Shown one piece after another: positions 1 through 6,749 of a DNA stretch of 14,171 nucleotides. Source of the stretch: DATDTB01 sp035291025 (GTDB lineage: Archaea > Iainarchaeota > Iainarchaeia > JAFGOX01 > DATDTB01); the NCBI GenBank assembly GCA_035291025.1, contig DATDTB010000015.1, positions 1 to 14,171 of the forward strand. Reading direction: 5' to 3'. Under the pieces are notes generated by a model. It made no database searches, was not told the origin of the DNA, and was given only the letters and a program-made list of their open reading frames with translations. Position 1 is the first letter of the stretch. Each line of letters begins with the position of its first letter. The position numbers and the translations under genes were made by a program.

Positions 1-1
1 G

Positions 2-460
2 GCGTACGCGGAGCAAATAGTCAAGAACTCGCAGGCGCTTGGAAGGCACTTGAGCGACTTGGGCTTCAACGTCCTGTTCAAGTCCAAGGGCTTCACGGAA
101 TCCCACCAGATCGCGGTTGACGTGTCAAAGGAAGGCGGCGGAAGGCTCGTGGGGCAAAAACTCGAGGAAGCCAACATTATCCTGAACAAGAACTTGCTTC
201 CATATGACGAGCCTAACAAGGCCGTCAACCCCTCAGGCATACGGATTGGGTCGCAGGAAATGACGAAGTTCGGCATGAAGGAAGCGGAAATGAAGCGCGT
301 CGCCGAATTAATCAACGCCGTCGTGCACGAAAACCGCCCGCCTGAAAGCGTGCGCTCCGAGGTAGTGGAGTTCCGCAGGGAGTTCCAGGAGCAAGGCTAT
401 TGCTTCCCGGAAAGCGACTTGAAGGAACTCCTTGAAGGCGCGGAACCGCTGGCCGTGTGA
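2..460 (+). CDS. glyA: Serine hydroxymethyltransferase, C-terminal part (5' truncated by window edge)
   Basis: SHMT is a PLP enzyme that interconverts serine plus tetrahydrofolate (or an archaeal pterin) with glycine plus the methylene-carrier, the one-carbon donor for ThyA. The frame is open from base 2 to the TGA ending at 460, giving the last 152 residues of a family of about 420; the PLP-lysine region lies outside the window. What is visible matches the SHMT C-terminal domain: a helix beginning AYAEQIVKNSQALG, the segment ANIILNKNLLPYD, and the conserved NPSGIRIGSQEMTKFGMKE block. A TTG at position 50 is an internal codon, not the start, because coding similarity continues upstream of it. 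It is the first of several folate/thymidylate genes in the window. Identification is strong; whether the cofactor is tetrahydrofolate cannot be read from this fragment, but the DHFR and ThyA genes nearby argue for folate. Confidence 0.93.
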   Translation, partial: AYAEQIVKNSQALGRHLSDLGFNVLFKSKGFTESHQIAVDVSKEGGGRLVGQKLEEANIILNKNLLPYDEPNKAVNPSGIRIGSQEMTKFGMKEAEMKRVAELINAVVHENRPPESVRSEVVEFRREFQEQGYCFPESDLKELLEGAEPLAV

Positions 461-480
461 GGAAAGTGGAGAAAGTAAAC

Positions 481-489
481 TTTTTATAC
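481..489 (+). promoter_or_regulatory. Probable TATA box for vapBC
   Basis: A T/A-rich TTTTTATAC element lies 31 nt before the GTG start of the antitoxin gene. The usual archaeal spacing would place transcription start near 508-512, giving a very short leader. An imperfect inverted repeat (ACCAC at 494-498, GTGGT at 511-515) sits between the TATA box and the start codon. Promoter function is inferred from position and composition. Confidence 0.55.
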
Positions 490-493
490 TTTT

Positions 494-515
494 ACCACTA
501 AGTGTACTGGGTGGT
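494..515 (+). promoter_or_regulatory. Candidate VapB operator (inverted repeat)
   Basis: ACCAC (494-498) and GTGGT (511-515) form a 5-bp inverted repeat separated by 12 nt, centred just before the expected transcription start. VapB antitoxins of the ribbon-helix-helix class commonly repress their own promoters by binding such repeats. The right arm overlaps the ribosome binding region (GGTGG at 509-513, six bases before GTG). The arms are short, so this could be chance. Confidence 0.3.
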
Positions 516-519
516 TTAA

Positions 520-762
520 GTGACTCGAACAGTGAAGTTGAGCGATGAGAACTACAAGGAGTTGACGAGGCGCGCGGCGCGCCTTCAAGCCGAACGGGGG
601 AAGCGCATTTCCTTGAACGAGGCGCTCGCCTTCACCTTCAAGAAGCCAGGAGCCTCAAGCCTCTCGGAGCTTGCCGGTTCTTGGAAGATTTCCGAAAGGG
701 AATGGAGGGAAATCAGGAAAGAGCTGGATAAGGGCTGGCATGCATGGAAGATAGAGTTGTAG
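520..762 (+). CDS. VapB-type antitoxin
   Basis: This 80-residue protein is the probable antitoxin of the VapC toxin that follows. The N-terminus (TRTVKLSDENYKELTRRAARLQAERGK) fits the short strand and helices of archaeal VapB DNA-binding domains. The C-terminal tail (LSELAGSWKISEREWREIRKELDKGWHAWKIEL) is the tryptophan-bearing segment that in this family wraps around the PIN toxin. The GTG at 520 is chosen because GGTGG lies six bases upstream and a TATA box 31 nt upstream. Its 3' end overlaps the toxin ORF by 19 nt (744-762), typical of translationally coupled antitoxin-toxin pairs. Autorepression is expected from the family; see the inverted repeat at 494-515. No specific VapB subfamily can be assigned with certainty. 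Confidence 0.85.
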   Translation: MTRTVKLSDENYKELTRRAARLQAERGKRISLNEALAFTFKKPGASSLSELAGSWKISEREWREIRKELDKGWHAWKIEL

Positions 763-1145
763 TGGACACCGATGTCATTGTTGACTTTCTCAGGGGCGCC
801 CCGGAAGGCCAGCAGTTGAGCGACTCGTCAAAGTATTCAAGGCTCGTGACCACTGACGTTAACGCCTTCGAGTTGTACTATGGCGCTTTCCTGTCAAAAG
901 ACTCAGCAGGGGGAGTGTCCAGCGTCAAGCGCTTGCTTGACTCAATCGAAGTCCTAAGCACGACCACGGAAGCCATGTTGTTGGCTGGGAGGATTGGCGC
1001 GGAACTGGAACGTAAGGGAAAGCGCCTGGAATTCAAGGACTTGCTCATTGGCTGCATTGCGCTGAACTCGGGTTTTTCAGTGCTTACCAGGAACGCCAAA
1101 GACTTTCAAAGAATTCCCGGGCTGAAAGTCATCTTTGAGGTTTGA
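744..1145 (+). CDS. vapC: VapC-type PIN-domain ribonuclease toxin
   Basis: This 133-residue protein has one PIN domain over its whole length, the normal VapC size. The acidic residues that bind Mg2+/Mn2+ are all visible: D8 in VVVDTDVIVDFLRG, E43 in NAFELYYGA, D99 in EFKDLLIGCIAL, and the C-terminal TRNAKDF motif (N117, D120). VapC proteins cleave RNA, often tRNAs or the 23S rRNA loop; the target here is unknown. The ATG at 744 lies inside the end of the antitoxin gene (19-nt overlap), which implies translational coupling. The thymidylate kinase gene starts 46 nt after its stop on the same strand with its own ribosome binding site, so read-through transcription is possible. All catalytic residues are present, so the toxin appears intact. 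Confidence 0.93.
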   Translation: MEDRVVVDTDVIVDFLRGAPEGQQLSDSSKYSRLVTTDVNAFELYYGAFLSKDSAGGVSSVKRLLDSIEVLSTTTEAMLLAGRIGAELERKGKRLEFKDLLIGCIALNSGFSVLTRNAKDFQRIPGLKVIFEV

Positions 1146-1191
1146 GCCATTGCTTTTTCAACGGCGCTTGCGTGGGGGGAGTGATTTTTTA

Positions 1192-1800
1192 ATGACAAAA
1201 GGAAAATTCATCGCATTCGAGGGCCTTGACGGCAGCGGTTCTTCCACTAACGCTGCCCTCTTAGTGGAATGGCTGAACAAGAACAACAAAAAAGCCGTTC
1301 TCACGAAGGAGCCCACGGACAACTTGATTGGAGGACTCATAAGGGGCCAGCTCAAGGGCGACTGGAAGACCGGCCCGGAAGTACTGCAAATGCTTTTTGC
1401 GGCCGACCGAGGCCACCACTTGGAAAAAGACGTTTTGCCAGCAGTCGAAGCCGGCACTCATGTTGTATCCGACCGGTACTTTTTCTCTTCCCTCGCCTTC
1501 GGCGGCACTCAAGTCGACATGGACTGGCTCAAGGAGTTAAACAAGCACTTCCGCTTGCCTGACTTGGTGTTCTTCGTGAAAGTCCCCGCAAAGGTGTGCG
1601 TGGAACGCATTCACAAGACGCGTTACACGATTGAATTGTTTGAAAAGCTCGAGGCCTTGGAGAAAGTAATGAAGAACTACGAAAAACTGGCCTCGGACCC
1701 GGACTACGAGGCTGTTTTCGTGACAATTGACGGAACCCAGCCCTTGGAAGCTGTGCAGGAAGAGGTGCGCAGGATTACGAGGGAAAGGCTCGGATTGTGA
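1192..1800 (+). CDS. tmk: Thymidylate (dTMP) kinase with altered Walker A motif
   Basis: This 202-residue protein should phosphorylate dTMP to dTDP with ATP, the last committed step before dTTP. The ATG at 1192 is chosen over the upstream in-frame start (1135) because GGAGTGA lies just upstream (1178-1184) and the family signature begins at once: KGKFIAFEGLDGSGSST. Other family marks are the TKEPTD loop (E40-P41), LFAADRGHHLEKD (residues 69-81), the SDRYFFSS DR-Y motif (D94 R95 Y96), and an arginine-bearing lid at ERIHKTRYTIELFEKLEALEKV. The odd feature is the P-loop: the expected GxxGxGKST reads GLDGSGSST, so the Walker A lysine is Ser17. The rest of the fold is well conserved. Either a variant family uses another phosphate-contacting residue or activity is altered. 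It stands downstream of vapBC and upstream of the surface-protein promoter. Confidence 0.88.
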   Translation: MTKGKFIAFEGLDGSGSSTNAALLVEWLNKNNKKAVLTKEPTDNLIGGLIRGQLKGDWKTGPEVLQMLFAADRGHHLEKDVLPAVEAGTHVVSDRYFFSSLAFGGTQVDMDWLKELNKHFRLPDLVFFVKVPAKVCVERIHKTRYTIELFEKLEALEKVMKNYEKLASDPDYEAVFVTIDGTQPLEAVQEEVRRITRERLGL

Positions 1801-1837
1801 AAAACGCCCGAAAAACGCCATGCTGAGCGCCTAAAAC

Positions 1838-1872
1838 AGCCCGCGGGCAGGCGAACGCGTTTCCGGGCTTTT
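1838..1872 (+). terminator. Possible terminator after tmk
   Basis: AGCCCG (1838-1843) can pair with CGGGCT (1864-1869) and is followed by a short T-run. It lies 37 nt beyond the tmk stop and just before the next promoter. The 20-nt loop is large and the T-run short, so this is a weak call. Confidence 0.3.
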
Positions 1873-1880
1873 GACCGGAA

Positions 1881-1890
1881 AATATTTAAA
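1881..1890 (+). promoter_or_regulatory. Strong TATA box and BRE for the surface-protein gene
   Basis: AATATTTAAA preceded by GGAA (BRE-like purines) is close to the archaeal promoter consensus and is the most convincing TATA element in the window. Transcription would start near 1910-1915, giving a leader of about 125 nt before the ATG at 2037. No other gene lies between, so it most likely serves the large secreted protein. Confidence 0.65.
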
Positions 1891-1939
1891 GACAACGTAA
1901 TTACATCTTACGAAAGTTACATTAAGGTTAAGTCTAAGT

Positions 1940-1984
1940 ATCCAAGCCCTTGCATTAGATTATTCCATGCAAGCGGCGCTGGAT
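1940..1984 (+). promoter_or_regulatory. Long hairpin in the 5' leader of the surface-protein gene
   Basis: Three paired blocks stack into one stem of 15 base pairs: ATCCA (1940-1944) with TGGAT (1980-1984), GCC (1946-1948) with GGC (1975-1977), and CTTGCAT (1949-1955) with ATGCAAG (1967-1973), leaving an 11-nt loop and small bulges. It sits about 30 nt into the predicted transcript and about 50 nt before the start codon, so it leaves the ribosome binding site GAGGTG (2026-2031) free. It may stabilise the mRNA or act as a regulatory leader; function is inferred. Confidence 0.45.
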
Positions 1985-2036
1985 GCTGATTTTGTAACAA
2001 AAAGTGTTGTATCCCAAAAGGAGTCGAGGTGTTGAA

Positions 2037-5000
2037 ATGAATTCGTTGAAGTCCCAGAAAACGCTAACAGTGAAAGGCCTGCTTGTCTTAATGCTTGCAT
2101 TGGCAGTTGTTTCCATTGCGGCGCCTTTTGCGAGTGCTGCCGCTGGAGACGTTAACATAATCATAAGGGCGGAAACTGACGCCGATGGTAAAGGACTTCA
2201 ATTGATTGACGCAAACATTAACATTCGCTGTGAAGGATTGGCTGTTGACGGTAACAGCAAGGCGTCCATAGCCGGCGGTCCGGGGGTTGCGTATGCTTCG
2301 TTTGCCTTATTAACTGACATGGGTGGAACTGCCACGGAATCAAGTTGCGCTGACAACGACCGCATTGACGTTAACATTAGGTTCAACCGAGGATTGAAGG
2401 GCTTCATTAGTTTGGACACCAACTTCACTTACGATACTGCCGCTGACCCGAACTACTTTGACGTAAACGAGGACAGGAGCCTGTCGTCAGTTACCGGCGC
2501 TGGAATCAAGTTCAAGTTAAAGGCAATAGTGAAAAACGAGCTTGGAACTTCACTGACGGGTCCTAGCTTGGATAGGAACAACTTTGCAGGCGTTGACGCC
2601 AACATTGCAACAGCTGACGGCAACTGGTATTGGGCGGTTGGATTAAACACTGTCCGCGGCAACTTACAACTTGGCCACTCTGTTGCCGGTGCCATTTACG
2701 TTGACTCGAACGCGACTCACGTGGCGTTGAGGGACGTGAACGTTGACTCAAACACTAGCCAGACAACCATTACGTTTGCTGCAGGCGAGGACTTCAACAA
2801 CGACAAGGGAATAACTGCGGGCTCGAACGACTTAATGAAGGGCATTGAGTTCCCGTTGAAGGCGGTTGTCAAAGACGAACTCGGCAACGCAATAGCTCAA
2901 CTGGATGTTAACCAGTACCTCGGGAAGGACGCCAACGCTTTCAACGCTGACGGCAACTTCTATTGGAGGACTGCCGGAGAAGCAGCGCCCGGACTCGATA
3001 CTGGAAACCTTCGCTTGAGACGCACTGTCCAGGGAGCGATGTTTATTGACTCCAACACCACTAACTCTGGGTTGAATGACGTCAACGCCCGGCGTGACGC
3101 CAATGGGCAGACGGTTGTGATATTCAACGCCGCAAACACCGCCAACGGCGCTGCTTACACTGGCGCCAATGTTTCCTCGACCACGATCAACGCGCGCGGC
3201 CTCGAGTACCCGTTGAAGGTAATAGGCGTGATAGACGAGTTGGCTAACGACTTGAACACTGACGTCAACCAGTACAGGGGCTTTGACTACAACAAGGTAG
3301 CCTTGAATGGCACGAAGGACATCAACATTTACTTCGGAGTCGCTGGAAACGTTGCAGACGGCAACGGAAGGCTGTTCATTGCAAAGACTGGATACGTTGA
3401 CTCCAACGCAACCAACTCGGGATTGAACGACGTCAACGCCGACGTAAACAGCGGAAAAGCCCAAACCAGGCTGACTTTCAGGGCAGCTGACGCTGCAGGC
3501 GGCGCGGCTGTGACTGCTGGATGCGGTGCAGGCCAACAGGACTGCAACGCGCGCGGCCTCGAGTACAGGCTCAAAGTAATTGACTTGCAAACCGAGCTCG
3601 GTCGCACGGTTGACGGCAACATTGGGGCGATTGACAGAAACGACTTCAATGGCTTGAACGTCCGCAGAGTCACGGCTGACAGGAACTTTTACTGGGAAGC
3701 CTCTGACGCGCACGACGGAAACCTCCGCATTGGCGGCAGGAACCAGGACCGCAACCTCATTGACTCAAACGTCACGAATGCGGCGTTGAAGAACGTGAAG
3801 ACGAAGAGGTCGGCGCAGACGAGAATCACCTTCAAGACCGCTGCAGTCGCAGGCGGTTCAGCCAACTCCGGCTCTTCAATCACTGCTGGCTCGACTGACC
3901 AAAACGCGCGCGGCCTCGAGTACCCGTTAAAGGTTGTCTTTAAGGACGAGCTTGGAACTGCTGTTACCGCGGCGGACGCGAACAAGTTCAACCAGCAAGA
4001 CGCCAACGTTGTTACAAGCGATGGAAACTGGTACTGGGGCTACTTCAGCCTTGTAACGGACATTAACAACCTCGGCTTCCAAAAGGCTGGGTTCATTGAC
4101 TCCAATGCCACGAACTACGGCCACGTTGGGGCTGTTGGCGGAGTGTTCACTGACAACGAAGCAGGCCAGACAATTATTACCTTTAAAACGGCCGGCACTG
4201 CTGGTAGCAGCGCCAACACCGCGGCTTGCGCGGCTGGAAAGCAGGACTGCAACGCGCGCGGCCTCGAGTACGGCTTGAAGGCAGTCATACTGGACGAGAC
4301 TGGAAGGCCGTGGTTCTTAAGGAAGGCCACTGACCAAAACAACTTCGACTCCAACATTGTCGCGGGCCAGGACGTTAACCGCACGACGACTGACAGCAAC
4401 TTTTACTGGACAGTCCACGGAACGGGCTTGAGGATGGACTTGAACATTAAGGGCTTCATTCCAACTGCTACGTCGAACCATATTTTGAGGAACATTGACG
4501 TGAACAGGAACCGTACGCAAGTCTTAATCCTCTTTACTGGCCGCAGCACTAGGAATGACTCTGGGAAAGTGGACGCGAACGACTTGACCACGACTGTTGC
4601 GGGAATCCAGCACACGCTGAAAGCCATAGTGCGCGACGAGCGTGACACGACTATCACTGCGTGGGACAACAACAAGTTCGTTGGACGCGACGCCAACTAC
4701 GTGACGAGTGACGGGAACTGGTACTGGTACGGTGACGGCGTTGACAACAACGTTTCATTGCCACTCGACAACAATTACGGCGGCTTGTTCTTCTCGAAGA
4801 ACGGGTACGTTGACTCGAACGTGACTAACTCGGGACTCAATGACGTGAACGTTGGCGGTAGCGGGAGCGACGTCAACCAGACCGTGATTGAATTTGACCG
4901 CAATGCGTCCGCGAGGAGCACTCCAGTGTCCGCGGGCACTAGCATTGAGGTCAAGGCCTTGGAGTTCTCGTACGAGATTTCCGTGAACGGTGGCTCGGTT

Positions 5001-6083
5001 ACGGGCGCGACTGTCACTGCTGGGTTCAATAACACTGCGTGCAACGAGTACCACACTACTGGGAGTTATTACTGCGCTGTCATCACGAACGAGGACGGCA
5101 ACAAGCAGAACGACATCAAAGTCGCTGACGGCTCACCGCAGGTGAGGACGTCTTACTTCAACACCATTGACAGGAACCACAACGGCAACACGCAGTACTC
5201 CACGAACTTGAACGTTGAAGTGGGTGGTTCGAGTGGTTCAGGCAGTGGAACGCCTTCGCCCAGCCCGACTCCAACGCCGACGCCTAGCCCGACTCCGAGC
5301 ACTACCCCGACGCCTACGCCGAGCCCGACGCCAACAACTCCTCCAGCCGAGGAAACCGCTAGCGGCGGCTCAACTGAAGCCGGAGAGACCGCTGAAGTCA
5401 CGTACACTGAAACAGCTGTTGTAAGCGTTGTCAGCTCGATTTCCGTGACGACGAGCAGCGCGGTGGCAAGCGTGGAAGTCAGCGTAACCGTTGACCCGAC
5501 CACAAAGCCGTCACTGAACCCGGCGGGCAAGGTCTTCAAGTACTTGGAAATAACTCCAAAAGGCTTCACGACCGCCGCAGTGCAAACCGCTAAAGTGCAG
5601 TTCAAGGTCGAAAAGGCTTGGACTACCGCGAACAAGGTCGACCCGGCCAAGATTGCCTTGAACAGGTTCGCTGACGACGCGTGGACGAAGCTGCCCACTA
5701 CCATGGTCAAGGAAGACGCCACGTACTATTACTACGAGGCAACGACTCCAGGGTTCTCGACCTTCGCGATTAGCGGCGAGCCGACTGCCGAAGTCCAGCC
5801 AACGTGCGGCAACGGCTTCTGCGAGTCCGGTGAGTCGTCGTCGAATTGCTGTGGTGACTGCGGTTGTCCTTCGGGCCAGTCTTGCCAAAGCGGTTCGTGC
5901 GTGACCACTCCAACGCCTCCAACGCCTGGGCCTACGCCCAGCGAAGGTGAAGGCGCGATGGAGGAAAAGAAGCCCGAGGCAGGAGACAACACTGGACTAA
6001 TAATTGCAGTGATTGTCCTGTTAGTGCTTGCGGGGGCGTATTATTACTTCACGCAAATGCAAGGCAAGAAAAAAGGACTATAG
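2037..6083 (+). CDS. Secreted repeat-rich surface protein with PGF-pre-PGF domain and C-terminal membrane anchor
   Basis: This 1348-residue protein starts at ATG 2037, with GAGGTG five bases upstream; an earlier in-frame TTG at 2004 lacks a comparable site. Residues 1 to about 35 form a signal peptide (hydrophobic GLLVLMLALAVVSIAAPFAS, likely cut near ASA/AAG). A unique region follows to 156. Seven tandem repeats of 113-119 residues run from 157 to 974, then a diverged segment to about 1065. Next come a Pro/Thr/Ser linker (about 1070-1105), a PGF-pre-PGF domain (about 1145-1248, with KYLEIT, KVEKAW and YYYYEATTPGFSTFAI), an eight-cysteine knot-like motif starting CGNGFCESGE (about 1256-1290), another proline linker, and a transmembrane helix GLIIAVIVLLVLAGAYYYF (about 1320-1338) with a basic tail KKKGL. 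This is the architecture of an archaeal cell-surface or S-layer-associated protein held by its C-terminus. More than a dozen NxT/S sequons suggest N-glycosylation. No enzymatic motif was recognised. Confidence 0.85.
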   Translation: MNSLKSQKTLTVKGLLVLMLALAVVSIAAPFASAAAGDVNIIIRAETDADGKGLQLIDANINIRCEGLAVDGNSKASIAGGPGVAYASFALLTDMGGTATESSCADNDRIDVNIRFNRGLKGFISLDTNFTYDTAADPNYFDVNEDRSLSSVTGAGIKFKLKAIVKNELGTSLTGPSLDRNNFAGVDANIATADGNWYWAVGLNTVRGNLQLGHSVAGAIYVDSNATHVALRDVNVDSNTSQTTITFAAGEDFNNDKGITAGSNDLMKGIEFPLKAVVKDELGNAIAQLDVNQYLGKDANAFNADGNFYWRTAGEAAPGLDTGNLRLRRTVQGAMFIDSNTTNSGLNDVNARRDANGQTVVIFNAANTANGAAYTGANVSSTTINARGLEYPLKVIGVIDELANDLNTDVNQYRGFDYNKVALNGTKDINIYFGVAGNVADGNGRLFIAKTGYVDSNATNSGLNDVNADVNSGKAQTRLTFRAADAAGGAAVTAGCGAGQQDCNARGLEYRLKVIDLQTELGRTVDGNIGAIDRNDFNGLNVRRVTADRNFYWEASDAHDGNLRIGGRNQDRNLIDSNVTNAALKNVKTKRSAQTRITFKTAAVAGGSANSGSSITAGSTDQNARGLEYPLKVVFKDELGTAVTAADANKFNQQDANVVTSDGNWYWGYFSLVTDINNLGFQKAGFIDSNATNYGHVGAVGGVFTDNEAGQTIITFKTAGTAGSSANTAACAAGKQDCNARGLEYGLKAVILDETGRPWFLRKATDQNNFDSNIVAGQDVNRTTTDSNFYWTVHGTGLRMDLNIKGFIPTATSNHILRNIDVNRNRTQVLILFTGRSTRNDSGKVDANDLTTTVAGIQHTLKAIVRDERDTTITAWDNNKFVGRDANYVTSDGNWYWYGDGVDNNVSLPLDNNYGGLFFSKNGYVDSNVTNSGLNDVNVGGSGSDVNQTVIEFDRNASARSTPVSAGTSIEVKALEFSYEISVNGGSVTGATVTAGFNNTACNEYHTTGSYYCAVITNEDGNKQNDIKVADGSPQVRTSYFNTIDRNHNGNTQYSTNLNVEVGGSSGSGSGTPSPSPTPTPTPSPTPSTTPTPTPSPTPTTPPAEETASGGSTEAGETAEVTYTETAVVSVVSSISVTTSSAVASVEVSVTVDPTTKPSLNPAGKVFKYLEITPKGFTTAAVQTAKVQFKVEKAWTTANKVDPAKIALNRFADDAWTKLPTTMVKEDATYYYYEATTPGFSTFAISGEPTAEVQPTCGNGFCESGESSSNCCGDCGCPSGQSCQSGSCVTTPTPPTPGPTPSEGEGAMEEKKPEAGDNTGLIIAVIVLLVLAGAYYYFTQMQGKKKGL
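2505..4958 (+). repeat. Seven tandem protein-coding repeats of 113-119 codons
   Basis: Repeat starts are 2505, 2844, 3201, 3558, 3915, 4263 and 4605 (lengths 113, 119, 119, 119, 116, 114, 118 codons). Each begins with a variant of LEYPLK plus an acidic DELG-like turn. Most then carry DAN, a TxDGNWYW-like segment, a glycine-rich stretch, DSN-A/V/T-T-N with a sequon, SGLNDVN, QTxITF, and an Ala/Gly/Ser tail often ending NARG. Repeat 6 is the most diverged (no DSNxTN motif). A stretch of 21 bases spanning the NARG/LEY junction is identical at 3189, 3546, 3903 and 4251. Confidence 0.9.
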
Positions 6084-6100
6084 AGCTGTAGCCCGCGATG

Positions 6101-6130
6101 AAAAAGGGGGAAACCCCTTTTTTTCTTTTA
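6101..6130 (+). terminator. Terminator after the surface-protein gene
   Basis: A 9-bp stem, AAAAAGGGG (6101-6109) with CCCCTTTTT (6114-6122), closes on a GAAA tetraloop (6110-6113) and runs into a T-rich tract that continues to about 6150. It lies 17 nt after the stop of the surface-protein gene. T-rich tracts are the main archaeal termination signal; the hairpin may add stability. The rest of 6084-6243 holds no gene that I can support. Confidence 0.75.
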
Positions 6131-6204
6131 TCTTTTTCTTCTTTTATTTTTCCACTTAGACCTTCCTTTGCTTGCCTTAACCCGCCACTGCCCATAGCAA
6201 GGCT

Positions 6205-6212
6205 TTTATATT
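6205..6212 (+). promoter_or_regulatory. Probable TATA box for the HicB-like gene
   Basis: TTTATATT lies 32 nt before the ATG at 6244, so transcription would begin only about 8-10 nt before the start codon. A GGTAGTG stretch (6229-6235) could serve as a ribosome binding site if transcription starts early enough; otherwise the message is nearly leaderless. Confidence 0.5.
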
Positions 6213-6243
6213 TGCTTGAACTTACTTTGGTAGTGAAAATTGC

Positions 6244-6456
6244 ATGAAATACAACATTGCGTTGACGAAAAACCCTGACGGGTGGTTTACCGCTCAGTGC
6301 CTGGAAGTTCCCGGCGCAATTAGCCAAGGCGAAACCAAGGAAGCGGCCTTGGAGAACGCAACAGAAGCACTTTCCTTGGTTCTTGGAGTAATTCGAGAGG
6401 AGACTTCAAGGCTCAAGGCAAGACTTTGCGTTCTTTGCAAGGCGTTAGTTATTTAA
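6244..6456 (+). CDS. HicB-like (UPF0150) antitoxin-family protein, no HicA partner
   Basis: This 70-residue protein has the HicB-like fold: KYNIALTKNPDGWFTAQCLEVPGAISQGETKEAALENATEALSLVL matches the strand-strand-helix core, including the PGxxSQGET turn and the helix EAALENATEAL. HicB proteins normally neutralise an adjacent HicA RNase, but no HicA-like ORF (a small basic double-stranded-RNA-binding-like protein) is adjacent. The C-terminus (SRLKARLCVLCKALVI) is not typical of the family and no DNA-binding domain follows, so it may be an orphan, a remnant, or have a late frameshift. I checked the other two frames past 6400 and saw no convincing continuation. It precedes the DUF433/DUF5615 pair by 48 nt. 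Confidence 0.75.
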   Translation: MKYNIALTKNPDGWFTAQCLEVPGAISQGETKEAALENATEALSLVLGVIREETSRLKARLCVLCKALVI

Positions 6457-6457
6457 G
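6449..6457 (+). promoter_or_regulatory. Possible TATA box for the DUF433/DUF5615 pair
   Basis: TTATTTAAG overlaps the stop codon of the HicB-like gene and lies 48 nt before the TTG at 6505, which would give a leader of about 25 nt. Alternatively the pair is read from the promoter at 6205. Confidence 0.35.
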
Positions 6458-6504
6458 CACCAAACGCCTGTATCCGTTTAACGAAGTGACTGTAAGTGGT
6501 TTAA

Positions 6505-6744
6505 TTGAAGGCAGGCTTGAAAAGTCGAATAACACTTGATTCCAGGGTAATGACTGGCAAGCCAGTCATTCGAGGAACTAGGGTGCCAGTTGACTTAATC
6601 GTCCGATTGATTGCCCAGGGCAAGACTTTTGATGAAGTCTTAAGCGACTACCCACAGCTTACAAGGAAAGACATCCAGGCTGCCCTGGAATACGCGTCGC
6701 AGTTAATGGATGCAGAGCAAGTGTTCCCCCTCACGGCAGAGTGA
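6505..6744 (+). CDS. DUF433 antitoxin (VapB-like helix-turn-helix)
   Basis: This 79-residue protein matches DUF433 over its whole length: the RITLDSRVMTGKPVIRGTRVPV strand-turn at residues 8-29, LIVRLIAQGKTFDEVLSDYP, and the closing QLTRKDIQAALEYA helix (51-64). DUF433 proteins are small helix-turn-helix proteins found as antitoxins to PIN-like DUF5615 proteins, and the next gene is just that. The TTG start directly follows AGTGGTTTAA, a sequence nearly identical to that before the vapB start. The stop is six bases before the toxin start, indicating a two-gene operon. Autorepression is likely by family analogy. Confidence 0.9.
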   Translation: MKAGLKSRITLDSRVMTGKPVIRGTRVPVDLIVRLIAQGKTFDEVLSDYPQLTRKDIQAALEYASQLMDAEQVFPLTAE

Positions 6745-6749
6745 GTTAG

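Noticed and set aside
2832..3713. A 293-codon minus-strand ORF inside the surface-protein gene
   Set aside because: It is antisense to the repeats of a well-supported gene; its length comes from the biased codon use of the repeats (many GAC and AAC codons read backwards), with no start signal or recognisable domain.
2505..4958. CRISPR array or DNA minisatellite
   Set aside because: The repeat period is about 350 bases, in frame, with diverged units inside one open reading frame; this is a protein repeat.
5245..5345. Low-complexity CCGACGCC-like DNA repeat as a mobile or regulatory repeat
   Set aside because: It simply encodes the Pro/Thr/Ser linker of the surface protein.
6400..6540. Frameshift near the end of the HicB-like gene
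   Set aside because: Reading the other frames gives no recognisable HicB continuation, so I could not support a specific frameshift.
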